The notes under the pieces: generated by a model
Databases searched by the model: none
What the model saw: only the letters and a program-made list of their open reading frames with translations
Told to the model about the DNA's origin: nothing
Assembly: GCA_009843735.1 (NCBI GenBank)
Contig: VYCW01000026.1
Location: 1-41,560 of the forward strand
Length of the DNA stretch: 41,560 nt
Source of the DNA: Acidimicrobiaceae bacterium
Lineage (GTDB): Bacteria; Actinomycetota; Acidimicrobiia; Acidimicrobiales; Aldehydirespiratoraceae
Direction: 5' to 3'
Part shown: positions 16,661 through 28,378 of the stretch, in pieces
Layout of the letters: every line of letters begins with the position of its first letter
Numbering within the stretch: position 1 is the stretch's first letter
Program-made: the position numbers and the translations under genes

Positions 16661-17817
16661 ACGGCCGGTCGCACGCCGCCGCCCCGATCCCGTCCGCTAC
16701 GGCCGGCGCCCTGGAGGGCCTGCCGCCCCTGCGTGTGGTGGGGCGTCTCGCCCGTCTCCGGGAGCGGCTGGAGGAAGCGGGCGTTGACGCCGCGGTGTTC
16801 TTCGAGCCGGCGAATGTCCGCTGGCTGACCGGGTTCACCGGCTCCAACGGGACCGTGGTGGTGCGACGCTCCGGCGAGGCGCTTCTGCTCACCGACGCCC
16901 GCTACTCGGAGCAGGCCCCCGCACAACTCGCCGCGGCCGGCTGCTCGGGCGATGTGGACGTCGCAGTAGCCCGCCGCACCGTCGAGGCCGCGGCGCCATG
17001 GCTGCAAGGCGCGGCCCGGCTCGGACTGGAGGACGGCGTCGCTTGGGGCCAGCAGATCCGCTGGAACGAGGCGGTCGCCGCCGAGACGGTGCCCCTGTCG
17101 GAGATCGTCGAGAGTCTGCGCGCCGTAAAGGACGGGGCCGAGCTGGCCCGAATCGAGGCGGCGGCCAGCATTGCGGACACCGCGCTGGCGTCGGTGGTGC
17201 CCATGCTGCGGCCCGGCGCAACCGAGTCGCACCTCCAGCAGGCGCTCGACGGCGCCATCCGCTCGGCCGGCGCGGCGGGACCCGCCTACGACACCATCGT
17301 CGCGTCGGGCCCGAACGCGGCGCTGCCCCACGCCACGCCCACCGACCGGCGGCTGGAGCCCGGCGACCTGGTGATCATCGACGTCGGGGCGCAGGTGGAC
17401 GGCTACCGCAGCGACATGACCCGCACGTTCGTGCTGGGCGATCCGAGCGAACGTGCCGCGGCCTTGCTCGAGGCGGTCGAGCGTAGCCAGGCAGCCGGTG
17501 CCGCCGCGGTGGAGCCTGGTGTCGAGGCTGGTGAGATCGACAAGGCCTGCCGGGCGGTCATCGACGACGCCGGCATGGGCGACGCTTTCGTGCACGGCAC
17601 GGGCCATGGCGTCGGGCTTGACATCCACGAGCTGCCGCGGGTGGCGTCGGGCTCGGCTGCGACGCTCGAACCCGGCAATGTGCTAACCGTCGAACCGGGC
17701 GTGTACTTTCCCGGTTTCGGCGGTGTCCGGGTGGAGGACCTGCTGGTGGTGACCGACTCCGGATGCCGCCCGCTTACGCTGCATCCGAAGACCTCCCTGG
17801 TGCCGCTGCCGGCCTGA
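16657..17817 (+). CDS. M24 metallopeptidase (Xaa-Pro aminopeptidase/dipeptidase type)
   Basis: A cytoplasmic peptidase that releases residues before proline. The creatinase-like N-terminal domain (about 30-150) includes [19 protein letters not shown]. The pita-bread catalytic domain has all five dinuclear-metal ligand sites: two Asp in [19 protein letters not shown], His in [15 protein letters not shown], Glu in LTVEPGVYF, and Glu in [10 protein letters not shown]. At 386 residues it could be labelled PepP or PepQ, and sequence alone does not decide. It starts by ATGA overlap with aroB and leads into efp, the usual aroB-pepQ-efp-nusB order. Confidence 0.9.
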   Translation: MNGRSHAAAPIPSATAGALEGLPPLRVVGRLARLRERLEEAGVDAAVFFEPANVRWLTGFTGSNGTVVVRRSGEALLLTDARYSEQAPAQLAAAGCSGDVDVAVARRTVEAAAPWLQGAARLGLEDGVAWGQQIRWNEAVAAETVPLSEIVESLRAVKDGAELARIEAAASIADTALASVVPMLRPGATESHLQQALDGAIRSAGAAGPAYDTIVASGPNAALPHATPTDRRLEPGDLVIIDVGAQVDGYRSDMTRTFVLGDPSERAAALLEAVERSQAAGAAAVEPGVEAGEIDKACRAVIDDAGMGDAFVHGTGHGVGLDIHELPRVASGSAATLEPGNVLTVEPGVYFPGFGGVRVEDLLVVTDSGCRPLTLHPKTSLVPLPA

Positions 17818-17861
17818 GCGCGGCGACCGTCCCCACTACCGAGACCGACAAGGAGCAGACC

Positions 17862-18425
17862 TTGCCCACCATCACCACCAACGATCTCCGCAACGGCATG
17901 ACCCTCGAGATCGATCAGAACCTCTTCAGCGTGGTGGAGTTCCAGCATGTCAAGCCGGGCAAGGGCCACGCCTTCGTGCGCACCACCCTCAAGAACGCCC
18001 GGACCGGGGCGGTGGTGGACCGGACGTTCCGCGCCGGCGAGAAGGTCGAACGGGCCACCATCGACAAGCGCGACATGCAACTGCTCTACCTCGAGGGCGA
18101 GAACCTCGTCTTCATGGACAACGAGTCCTACGACCAGATCACGGTGGCACCTGAGGTGCTCGGCGACGCCGCCCGGTTCCTGGTGGAGGGCTCGGTGGCG
18201 CTGATGCTGATGCACGGCACCGAGATTGTCGGCACCGACCTGCCCGCCGCGGTGGAGTTGGCCATCGCCGAGACCGAGCCGGGAATCCAGGGCGACCGGG
18301 TCTCCGGCGCCACCAAGTCGGCCACCCTGGAGACGGGGCTGGTGGTGCAGGTCCCGCTGTTCGTGTCGCCCGGTGAGCGGGTGAAGGTGGACACCCGGAC
18401 CGGGGCATACATCGGGCGGGCCTGA
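17862..18425 (+). CDS. efp: Elongation factor P
   Basis: EF-P binds the ribosome E-site and relieves stalling at polyproline stretches. The KOW-like domain and two OB domains are complete in 187 residues. The tip of domain I reads VKPGKGHAF with lysine exactly at position 34, the site modified in E. coli. Many actinobacteria have an unmodified PGKGP loop; here the last residue is His. The frame is open upstream to 17763, but homology starts at the TTG at 17862 ([13 protein letters not shown]), which has a strong AAGGAG ribosome-binding site six bases before it. I therefore choose TTG. Confidence 0.93.
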   Translation: MPTITTNDLRNGMTLEIDQNLFSVVEFQHVKPGKGHAFVRTTLKNARTGAVVDRTFRAGEKVERATIDKRDMQLLYLEGENLVFMDNESYDQITVAPEVLGDAARFLVEGSVALMLMHGTEIVGTDLPAAVELAIAETEPGIQGDRVSGATKSATLETGLVVQVPLFVSPGERVKVDTRTGAYIGRA

Positions 18426-18450
18426 TCCCTTCGATAGTGCGGCCGCTTCC

Positions 18451-18891
18451 GTGACCAGCGTTCCCGGCTTCGGGACCCGACGCGAAGCCCGCGAGGACGC
18501 GCTGGCCGTGCTCTATGAGGCCGAGATTGCGGGCGGCTCGTCGCGGGAGGCGCTGGACCGCCGGGCCGTCCCGCCCTCCGACTATGCGGTCGCGATCGCG
18601 CTGGGAGTGGACGCCGACCGCGAGCATCTCGACGGCCTGCTGCGGAAGCATCTGGTGGGCTGGCGCCTTGAGAGACTCGCGGTGGTGGACCGGGCCCTGG
18701 CCCGCATGGCGGCCTGGGAGTTGGCCCACCGCGACGATGTCCCGACCGGGGTCGTGCTGTCTGAGGCTGTGGCCCTGGCCACCCAGTACTGCGGCGGTGA
18801 CTCGCCCCGCTTCCTCAACGGCGTACTGCGAGCGGTGGCCGACGAAGTGCGCGGCCCCGCGGTTGAGCCGGAGGACGGCGCCTCGGAATGA
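18451..18891 (+). CDS. nusB: Transcription antitermination protein NusB
   Basis: NusB joins NusE (S10) to keep RNA polymerase from terminating early in rRNA operons. The 146-residue all-helical protein has the N-terminal RREAREDALAVLYEAE and the C-terminal signature GVVLSEAVALATQYCGGDSPRFLNGVLRAVADE. The GTG start is 25 bases after efp, with no clear ribosome-binding site. GATAGT at 18433-18438 might be a -10, but the spacing gives a short leader. In related clusters pyrR usually follows directly; here an accessory insert intervenes. Confidence 0.92.
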   Translation: MTSVPGFGTRREAREDALAVLYEAEIAGGSSREALDRRAVPPSDYAVAIALGVDADREHLDGLLRKHLVGWRLERLAVVDRALARMAAWELAHRDDVPTGVVLSEAVALATQYCGGDSPRFLNGVLRAVADEVRGPAVEPEDGASE

Positions 18892-18959
18892 ACGGCGTGA
18901 TCGCCCGGCCGCTGCCTCCCGTCCCGCTTCTGGCCGGCCCGACGATGCCCCCAGCCCGT

Positions 18960-18965
18960 TAGCGC
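18960..18965 (+). promoter_or_regulatory. Possible -10 box of the GNAT gene (leaderless start)
   Basis: TAGCGC ends 6 bases before the ATG at 18972. The last base departs from TANNNT, so this is the weakest of the set. Upstream, CCGGCC and GGCCGG (about 18905-18937) could pair around a 21-base loop after nusB. Confidence 0.4.
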
Positions 18966-18971
18966 CACCGA

Positions 18972-19523
18972 ATGCATGTTCCGGGTGTGCCCCGTCTGGC
19001 CGGCCCGGCGACCCGGCTGAGACTGTGGGGCGTCGAGGACGCCCCCGTGCTGGCCGCAGCCTGGAGCGACCCGGCGATCCGGGGACGCCTCGAAGTGCCC
19101 GAGCCAGCCGACGAGGCCGCGGCCGTCCGCTGGATCTCCCAGCGGGAGCGAGCCTGGGCCGAGGGGCGCTCCGTGGACTTGGCCGTGACCGACCGGCAGT
19201 CGGGAGCGGTGATCGGCGAGGTCGGGTTGAGCGGGTTCGACCCGGCCCGGCGGGCCGCCCTGATCGGCTGGTGGATCGCCGAGGGCTGGCGGGGACAGGG
19301 TCGGGCTGCCGAGGCGGTCAGGCTCCTGCTGGACTGGGCGCTGTCGCAGGGGCCGCTCGACGCGGTGATGGCCGAGATCGACTCCGGCAATCCGGCATCG
19401 GCAGCCGTGGCCCGCCGGGCCGGGATGCGCCAGGTTGACGTGCCGGGGCTGGAATCCGGAGGCCGCGCCATGCTCGTGTTCGCCCGCACCCGGACAGGCG
19501 CCCAGCGTTTCTCGGGTGACTAA
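18972..19523 (+). CDS. GNAT-family N-acetyltransferase (RimJ/RimL-like)
   Basis: A 183-residue acetyltransferase. The layout is that of RimJ/RimL-type GNAT proteins. An N-terminal TRLRLWGVEDAPVLAAAW precedes the beta strands around AVIGEVGLSGFDPARRAALIGWWI. The acetyl-CoA loop EGWRGQGRAAEAVRLLLDWA (the R/QxxGxG/A pattern) comes next, and NPASAAVARRAGM near the end is typical. The substrate cannot be predicted. A second ATG at 18976 is out of frame. The last codons and stop lie inside the left arm of a terminator stem. It belongs to an insert that separates nusB from the pyr operon. Confidence 0.85.
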   Translation: MHVPGVPRLAGPATRLRLWGVEDAPVLAAAWSDPAIRGRLEVPEPADEAAAVRWISQRERAWAEGRSVDLAVTDRQSGAVIGEVGLSGFDPARRAALIGWWIAEGWRGQGRAAEAVRLLLDWALSQGPLDAVMAEIDSGNPASAAVARRAGMRQVDVPGLESGGRAMLVFARTRTGAQRFSGD

Positions 19524-19555
19524 TGTGTCGTGGAGGCACCGAAAGTCACCCGAGA
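19510..19555. terminator. Perfect-stem bidirectional terminator
   Basis: TCTCGGGTGACT (19510-19521) and AGTCACCCGAGA (19544-19555) form a perfect 12-bp stem with a 22-base loop, followed by TTCTTGTT on the plus strand. It lies between convergent genes. The left arm includes the last codons of the GNAT gene, and the reverse gene stops at 19562. It should end transcription in both directions, best on the plus strand where the U-tract is longer. Confidence 0.8.
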
Positions 19556-19561
19556 TTCTTG

Positions 19562-20083
19562 TTAGGCCCCCCAGCCGTCGTTGAGGATGTCCTTGAGGGC
19601 GATTCCCGGGACGTCGAAGACGTCGTAGTCGGTCGCGATGCGAGGCTCGGCCGTGCGGGCGAGGCTCTGGTAGTGCCGCTTGGCGAACCACCAGCGCCCG
19701 TCGTCGTCACGCTCGAGCCGGTCGTGGTACACGCCGTAGGCGTCGGTGCGGCGCCCGTCTGAGACGTTCTGGCGGATCTCCTGCATGTACACCCTGGCGG
19801 CGGCGACGCCCGCCGGTGCGTCGATGTGCATCACGGTGTTGAGCAGCACGAACTCAAACAGCGAGAAGCGCTCGATCTGGCGGGCGATGAACTCGCCGTA
19901 CTGGGCCGGTCCGGTCAGCTCGAACTGCCGGTGGCGCACGTCCACCACGATCGGGCAGCCGGGGCGCACCATCCCGGCCAGTTCGTCCCAGGCACGGCGG
20001 GTCACCACGTCGGCGTAGCGGCTCTGCAGGCGCTGCAGCGCCACATACTCGATGGTCTCGGCAAGCCGGTCCTGGATGGTCAT
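19562..20083 (-). CDS. NTF2-like (SnoaL-type) protein
   Basis: A 173-residue protein with the cone-shaped NTF2-like fold pattern: an N-terminal helix (ALQRLQSRYADVVTRRAWDELAGMV), strands with VDVRHRQFELTGPAQYGEFI, VLLNTVMHIDAPAGVAAARVYMQE, and a closing YHDRLERDDDGRWWFAKRHY. The last block is the usual SnoaL ending. Such proteins are isomerases, dehydratases or binding subunits; no specific substrate can be named. Its ATG overlaps the stop of the HAD gene (ATGA on the minus strand), so the two form an operon. It is transcribed towards the terminator at 19510-19555. Confidence 0.8.
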   Translation of the reverse strand: MTIQDRLAETIEYVALQRLQSRYADVVTRRAWDELAGMVRPGCPIVVDVRHRQFELTGPAQYGEFIARQIERFSLFEFVLLNTVMHIDAPAGVAAARVYMQEIRQNVSDGRRTDAYGVYHDRLERDDDGRWWFAKRHYQSLARTAEPRIATDYDVFDVPGIALKDILNDGWGA

Positions 20084-20721
20084 GGCGCCGGGAGCCGGGA
20101 GATCAGGCCGAGCAGGTCTTCCAGCCTGTCGATGAGGTGGTGCGCCCCGCCTTCGTGCAGTGCGTCGGCCCCGTCATAGCCGGCGGTGTATCCGATGCCG
20201 ACGGAACCGGCGGCGCGAGCCTGCACCATGTCGAACTTGGTGTCGCCCACATACCAGACCGCACCGGCTGCCGTGCCGTTCACGTAGCCGCTGATCGCGG
20301 TCTGCTTGAGCGACACCCCGGCGTGGATGTCGTCGAAGCGTTGTGCGAGGCCGTGTGCCTCGATGTCTCGCAACACGGCGTCCTCGCCGGCCGAGCTCAC
20401 GATCGCGATTGCGATGCCGGCGTCCCGTAGCGCGTCCAGCGTCTCTGACAGGCCCGGGGCCAGGGGAGCGTCGATCGTCGCGAGGTGGGTGCTCCAGTCT
20501 CGTGTCGCGTCCTCGTTGCGGTCATCGGGAACCCCTAGGCGTTTGACGTGCTCCGAAAGGGGCAGGCACCAAGCCTCGCGGAACTCGCCGAGGGTGAGCT
20601 CACCCAGGCCGGCCCACCGCTCGCGGACCAGGTTGCTCGCCCCCCGGGCCCGCTCCATGTCGTCGAGAAGGGTCCCGTTCCAGTCAAAGAGGACGATCGA
20701 AGGGGAACCGGCAGCAGTCAC
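20080..20721 (-). CDS. HAD-superfamily hydrolase (phosphoglycolate phosphatase-like)
   Basis: A 213-residue HAD phosphatase with a helical cap. Motif I is FDWNGTLLDD: the nucleophile Asp is present, and the second acidic position is Asn, as in several sugar-phosphate phosphatases. Motif II is AIVSSAG, motif III the Lys in GVSLKQTAI, and motif IV YVGDTKFDMVQARAAG. The cap lies between motifs I and II. The substrate is unknown. The start is GTG (CAC at 20719-20721 on the plus strand). TAGGAT on the minus strand (20748-20753) may be its -10, giving a leader of about 20 bases. It is coupled to the NTF2-like gene and points away from pyrR. Confidence 0.85.
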   Translation of the reverse strand: MTAAGSPSIVLFDWNGTLLDDMERARGASNLVRERWAGLGELTLGEFREAWCLPLSEHVKRLGVPDDRNEDATRDWSTHLATIDAPLAPGLSETLDALRDAGIAIAIVSSAGEDAVLRDIEAHGLAQRFDDIHAGVSLKQTAISGYVNGTAAGAVWYVGDTKFDMVQARAAGSVGIGYTAGYDGADALHEGGAHHLIDRLEDLLGLISRLPAP

Positions 20722-20940
20722 CGGGGAGCCAATCGCATCAGAGCGTCATCCTACGCACCCACCGCTTGCTTCGGTTGTGATGAGGTCGTACCGCGTGAAG
20801 GGCTGGCTGGTGGTGGAGGCCATGGCGAACGCCCGGCCCCGGCGAGGAAGTGCTCGGTCGCCACTAGCTCTGCCAATGGCCTCACAAAGACCGAGTTCAG
20901 AAGGTCCATCGAAGCCATGCGCGCGTGTTGGCGCGACCGG
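20722..20940. other. Unexplained divergent intergenic region
   Basis: This stretch lies between the reverse HAD gene and the pyr promoter. Apart from the possible HAD -10 (20748-20753, minus strand) I see no gene. A frame starting at ATG 20780 and a reverse frame over the same bases are open, but match no family I know and lack good ribosome-binding sites. It may hold regulatory sites or a decayed gene. Confidence 0.4.
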
Positions 20941-20949
20941 TGATACCGT
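20941..20949 (+). promoter_or_regulatory. Extended -10 promoter of the pyr operon
   Basis: TGATACCGT fits the extended -10 pattern TGN-TANNNT. Transcription is predicted to start near 20956, giving a leader of about 44 bases that holds little except the PyrR-type hairpin and ribosome-binding site. No matching -35 is visible, which an extended -10 can tolerate. Confidence 0.55.
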
Positions 20950-20967
20950 CGCCGCCCGACCGTAAAA

Positions 20968-20985
20968 CGGGTCCGGTGAGGCCCG
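20968..20985 (+). promoter_or_regulatory. PyrR-binding RNA hairpin in the pyr leader
   Basis: GGTCCGGTGAGGCC (20970-20983) matches the PyrR binding-loop consensus ARUCCNGNGAGGYU at all positions except the first and last. It folds as CGGG (20968-20971) with CCCG (20982-20985), a bulged U, CC with GG, and a GGUGA loop. Two competing hairpins are possible: CCGU (20960-20963) with ACGG (20967-20970), and CCC (20982-20984) with the GGG of the ribosome-binding site (20989-20991). In Bacillus such loops drive attenuation. In mycobacteria PyrR represses translation at a site near its own ribosome-binding site, which fits the 6-base distance here. Confidence 0.75.
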
Positions 20986-20999
20986 AACGGGAGGAAATA

Positions 21000-21566
21000 A
21001 TGGCCGAACGAGAACGCCGCTTCACGGTGCCCCACGCCAGCGGCACGTTCCGTGCTCGGACCCAGGTCATGACCGCCGACGACGTGGAGCGGGCCGTCCG
21101 GCGGATGACCCACGAGGTGATCGAGCGCAACCACGGCACCCACGACCTGATCGTCATCGGGCTGCAGACCGGCGGCGTGCCCATCGCCCATCGCATCGCC
21201 GAGACCCTGTCGGAGATTGAGGGAACCCCGGTACTGGTGGGCTCGCTCGATGTGGCCCTGCACCGCGACGACATAGGCCTGCGGCCGGTGCTGCCCCAAG
21301 CGGTCACCGACATTCCCGCCGACCTCGACGGCCGGGTCGTGGTGCTCACCGACGACGTCCTGTTCACCGGCCGCACCGTGCGGGCCGCGCTCGATGCCCT
21401 GCACACCTGGGGTCGGCCCCGGGCGGTGCAACTGGCGGTAATGGTCGACCGGGGTCATCGGGAGCTGCCGATCCGCCCCGACTACGTCGGCAAGAACCTC
21501 CCCACCAGCCGGTCCGAGATGGTCGACGTCGGCCCCGACGGGGTGTACCTGGGGGAGCTGGAATGA
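21000..21566 (+). CDS. pyrR: Bifunctional pyr operon regulator / uracil phosphoribosyltransferase PyrR
   Basis: PyrR binds pyr mRNA when UMP/UTP is plentiful and also has uracil phosphoribosyltransferase activity. The 188-residue protein has the PRPP-binding motif VVVLTDDVLFTGRTVRAAL, the N-terminal LIVIGLQTGGVPIA, and VGKNLPTSRSEMVDV near the end. The frame is open to 20925, but the ATG at 21000 has a very strong GGGAGGA ribosome-binding site and matches the family start. It is first in pyrR-pyrB-pyrC-carA-carB-pyrD-pyrF, and a PyrR-type RNA hairpin lies just upstream, so autoregulation is likely. Confidence 0.95.
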   Translation: MAERERRFTVPHASGTFRARTQVMTADDVERAVRRMTHEVIERNHGTHDLIVIGLQTGGVPIAHRIAETLSEIEGTPVLVGSLDVALHRDDIGLRPVLPQAVTDIPADLDGRVVVLTDDVLFTGRTVRAALDALHTWGRPRAVQLAVMVDRGHRELPIRPDYVGKNLPTSRSEMVDVGPDGVYLGELE

Positions 21567-21594
21567 GCCGCCCCAATCGCGCAGGAGCAATCGC

Positions 21595-22566
21595 ATGAAC
21601 CCACCAGGCCGCGACCGGCCACGCCAGCACCTGCTGTCGATCAACGACCTCGTGCGTCCCGACCTGGAGCGCATCCTCGACCTCACCGACTCGTTCGCAG
21701 AGGTCAGCGAGCGGGCCATCCCGCGGGTCCCGGCGCTGCGGGGAAAGACGGTGGCCTGGCTGTTCTACGAGGACAGCACCCGCACCCGGCTGTCGTTCGA
21801 GGCGGCCGCCAAGCAGCTCTCGGCCGACACGCTGAACTTCACCGTCCGCTCGTCGTCGGTGAACAAGGGCGAGTCGGTCCGCGACACGGTGCAGACCATC
21901 GACGCCATGGGAATCGACGCGATCGTCGTGCGCCACTCATGTGCCGGGGTTCCCCACCGGGTAGGGGACTGGATCGACGCCTCGGTCATCAACGCCGGCG
22001 ACGGTCGCCACGAGCATCCCACCCAGGCGCTGCTCGACCTGTACACCGCCCGCACCCACCTCGGCGACCTCGACGGCGCCCGGGTGGCCATCGTCGGCGA
22101 CATCCTCCACTCCCGGGTGGCCCGCTCCGACGTGCTCGCGTTCGCGGCCATGGGCGCCGAGGTCACGCTGGTGGCCCCGCGCCCGCTACTGCCCTCCAGC
22201 CTCGACGGATGGCCCGTGACCGTCACCCACGACTTCGACGACATCCTCGGCGAGATCGACATCTGCTACCTGCTGAGGATGCAGATCGAACGCCAGGCCA
22301 GCGCCCTGGTGCCCTCGCTCAGGGAGTTCCGGGCCGAGTACGGCCTCAACTCATCGCGGGCCGACCGCCTGCCCGAGGGTGCGCTGATCATGCACCCCGG
22401 CCCCATGAACCGGGGCGTGGAGATCGACGGCGACGTGGCCGACCGGCCCAACGCGGTGATCACCGAGCAGGTGGCCAACGGCGTGGCGGTCCGCATGGCG
22501 GTCCTGTTCCTGCTGCTCGGTTCGGGCATGGACCTGGCCGAGGGCTCCAGGGTGATGGCCGCGTGA
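21595..22566 (+). CDS. pyrB: Aspartate carbamoyltransferase catalytic subunit
   Basis: ATCase joins carbamoyl phosphate and aspartate, the second step of UMP synthesis. The 323-residue chain has the carbamoyl-phosphate motif STRTR (in FYEDSTRTRLSFE), SSVNKGES, HPTQALLD, GDILHSRVARS and HPGPMNRGVEI, all as in other bacterial chains. No pyrI regulatory subunit is present, so control probably comes through PyrR. The ATG follows pyrR by 28 bases with a GCAGGAGC ribosome-binding site. Confidence 0.97.
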   Translation: MNPPGRDRPRQHLLSINDLVRPDLERILDLTDSFAEVSERAIPRVPALRGKTVAWLFYEDSTRTRLSFEAAAKQLSADTLNFTVRSSSVNKGESVRDTVQTIDAMGIDAIVVRHSCAGVPHRVGDWIDASVINAGDGRHEHPTQALLDLYTARTHLGDLDGARVAIVGDILHSRVARSDVLAFAAMGAEVTLVAPRPLLPSSLDGWPVTVTHDFDDILGEIDICYLLRMQIERQASALVPSLREFRAEYGLNSSRADRLPEGALIMHPGPMNRGVEIDGDVADRPNAVITEQVANGVAVRMAVLFLLLGSGMDLAEGSRVMAA

Positions 22567-22627
22567 GGGCTGTGCCGGTCTCACGGTGCCCGGAGTCGGT
22601 CCGCCCCAGCCGCAAGGAGACGGCCGC

Positions 22628-23956
22628 GTGAGCGCCGGGCTGGCCGCGGTGCGCCCCCACGGCACCGTCGCCATAAGGGGCGGGACCGTGGTGGACGCCG
22701 GAGGCAGCCGCCAAGCCGACGTGCTGGTGGGCGACGGACGGGTCATCGCGGTCGATCCCGCCGGCGTGGAGGGCGACCGCACTCTGGACGCCTCCGGCTG
22801 CCTGGTGGCTCCCGGACTAGTCGATCTGCACGTCCACCTGCGCCAGCCCGGCCGGGAGGACGCCGAGACGGTCGAGACGGGCGCCCGGGGCGCGGCGTTG
22901 GGCGGATTCACCGCGGTGGTCGCCATGCCCAACACCGACCCGGCCATCGACTGCGCGGCGGTGGTCCGAGAGGTGCAGGACCTCAGCGCCGGGGCGTGCT
23001 GTGACGTGTACCCCTCGGCGGCCATCACCGTCGGTCGCCGGGGCGTGGACCTGGTGCCCATGGCCGAGCTGGCGCGCCTGGGAGTGCGGATCTTCACCGA
23101 CGACGGTGCCGGCGTGCAGGACTCGCAGGTGATGAGGCGGGCGCTCGAGTACGCGGCCGGGCTCGACCACCTCAGCGGAGGCCGCCGGGTGGTGCTGGCC
23201 CAGCACTGCGAGGTGGACGAACTCAGCGCCGGCGGCCATATGCACGAAGGCGAGTGGTCCAGCCGGCTGGGCCTGGGCGGCCAGCCCTCCGAGGCCGAGG
23301 AGCTGATGGTCATGCGCGACATCGCCCTGTCGCGGCTCACCGGGTCGAGAGTGCATTTCCAGCATCTGTCGACGGCCGGGTCGGTGGCCATGGTGCGGGC
23401 GGCCAAGGAGGCGGGACTGCCGGTGACGGCCGAGGCTGCGCCCCACCACTTCACCCTCACCGACGCCTGCTGCGCCGACTACGACACCGTCTTCAAGGTC
23501 CACCCGCCGCTGCGGACCGGCGCCGACGTGGACGCGATCCGGGCCGGTCTGGTCGACGGAACCATCGACGCCATCGCCACCGACCATGCGCCCCACACCA
23601 GCGCCGACAAGGAGAGGCCCTTCGACGCGGCGCCCCCCGGCATGCTCGGGCTCGAGACGGCGCTGGCCCTGGCCCTGACCGAGCTGGAGCTTCCCATCGA
23701 GCGGGTGCTGGCCCTCATGGCGTGGCAGCCGGCGGCCGTCGCCGGCATCGACGACCGTCACGGTCGGCCGATCGCGCCCGACGAGCCCGCCAACCTGTGC
23801 GTCATCGACCCCGGCGTGACGTGGACGGTGTCGGGCGCGGCCATGGCCAGCCCGAGCCGCAACACCCCCTACGAGGGGCGGGAGTTGCGGGGCCGGGTCC
23901 GCCACACCCTGCTGGCCTCCGAGCCGGTGGTGATCGACGGCGAGCCGCAGCGATGA
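22628..23956 (+). CDS. pyrC: Dihydroorotase (class I)
   Basis: PyrC closes carbamoyl aspartate to dihydroorotate. The amidohydrolase fold has the metal motif DLHVHLRQPGRED near residue 60, His ligands in LAQHCEVDE and FQHLST, and the catalytic Asp in ATDHAPH. RIFTDDGAGV carries the Asp that replaces the carboxylated lysine in class I enzymes. Class I enzymes often work with PyrB, its neighbour here. The frame is open from 22586, but the GTG at 22628 has an AAGGAG site eight bases before it and begins the homologous region. I give 442 residues. The stop overlaps carA by four bases (ATGA). Confidence 0.95.
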   Translation: MSAGLAAVRPHGTVAIRGGTVVDAGGSRQADVLVGDGRVIAVDPAGVEGDRTLDASGCLVAPGLVDLHVHLRQPGREDAETVETGARGAALGGFTAVVAMPNTDPAIDCAAVVREVQDLSAGACCDVYPSAAITVGRRGVDLVPMAELARLGVRIFTDDGAGVQDSQVMRRALEYAAGLDHLSGGRRVVLAQHCEVDELSAGGHMHEGEWSSRLGLGGQPSEAEELMVMRDIALSRLTGSRVHFQHLSTAGSVAMVRAAKEAGLPVTAEAAPHHFTLTDACCADYDTVFKVHPPLRTGADVDAIRAGLVDGTIDAIATDHAPHTSADKERPFDAAPPGMLGLETALALALTELELPIERVLALMAWQPAAVAGIDDRHGRPIAPDEPANLCVIDPGVTWTVSGAAMASPSRNTPYEGRELRGRVRHTLLASEPVVIDGEPQR

Positions 23957-25033
23957 CCGCGCCGGAGCCCACGCCGGCCCTGCTGGTGCTGTGCGACGGG
24001 GAGGTCTTCGAGGGCGAGGCGATGGGAGCCCCGGGCGTCGAAGTCGCCTCCGGCGAGGTGGTCTTCAACACGGTGATGAGCGGCTACCAGGAGGTGATCT
24101 CGGATCCGTCCTACGCAGGCCAGATCACCACCTTCACGTATCCCCACATCGGCAACTACGGCACCAACGACGCCGACTCGGAAGCGGCCCGGCCCCACTG
24201 CCGGGGCGTGATCGTGCGCGATCTGGCCCGCCGCCACAGCAACTGGCGGGCGACCGGCAGCCTGGACGACTTCCTGCGCCGCCACGGCATCGGTGGCATC
24301 ACCGGCATCGACACCCGCCGCCTCACCCGCCACATCCGCGATGCGGGCGCCATGCCCGGCGCCTTCGGCACGGCCGACGAGGCGACCCTGCTCGCCGCGG
24401 CCCGAGCCGAGCCCGGAACCAGCGGCGTGGATCTCGTCGGCGAGGTCACCACGGCCGAGCCGTACCTATCGGGGTCGGGCCCGCGCCGGGTTGTGGCCTA
24501 CGACCTGGGCATCAAGTCCACCATCCTGAGCTGCCTGGGCGAGCTGGCCACCGTGACCGTGGTGCCCGCGCACACTCCGGCCGACGAGGTGCTCGCCCGC
24601 CGACCCGACGGCGTGTTCCTCAGCAACGGGCCGGGCGACCCCGAGCTGGCCGGGCCGGCCATCGAGGCGCTGCGCGGTCTTGTGGGCACGGTTCCCGTCT
24701 TCGGGATCTGCCTGGGACACCAGCTGCTCGCCCTGGCCCTCGGCGGGCGCACCTTCAAGATGCGCTTCGGCCACCACGGCGGCAACGTGCCCGTTCGCTG
24801 CACCGCCAGCGGGCGCATCGAGATCACCAGCCAGAACCACAACTTCGCGGTCGAGGCGGGATCGGTGCCGGGCGTGACCGAGACCCACGTCTGCCTCAAC
24901 GACAGCGCCCTGGAGGGGCTCTCCGTCGACGGCGCCGACGCCTTCGGCGTGCAGTACCACCCCGAGGCCGGCCCCGGCCCCCACGATGCCCGCCACCACT
25001 TCGCCGCCTTCGCCGAGATGATGGATCGTCGCC

Positions 25034-25047
<14 letters not shown>
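23953..25047 (+). CDS. carA: Carbamoyl-phosphate synthase small chain
   Basis: CarA hydrolyses glutamine and passes ammonia to CarB. The N-terminal CarA-specific domain has [24 protein letters not shown] in two adjoining blocks. The C-terminal class I amidotransferase has the nucleophile Cys in [14 protein letters not shown], and His and Glu in [17 protein letters not shown] is also typical. At 364 residues it is slightly short but complete. The ATG overlaps the pyrC stop; an upstream extension of the frame runs inside pyrC and is rejected. The 3' end overlaps carB by 14 bases. Confidence 0.95.

Positions 25048-28378
<3,331 letters not shown>

Noticed and set aside
20780-20965. Short open frame in the HAD-pyrR gap
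   Set aside because: No ribosome-binding site, no recognisable domain, and it runs through the pyr promoter.
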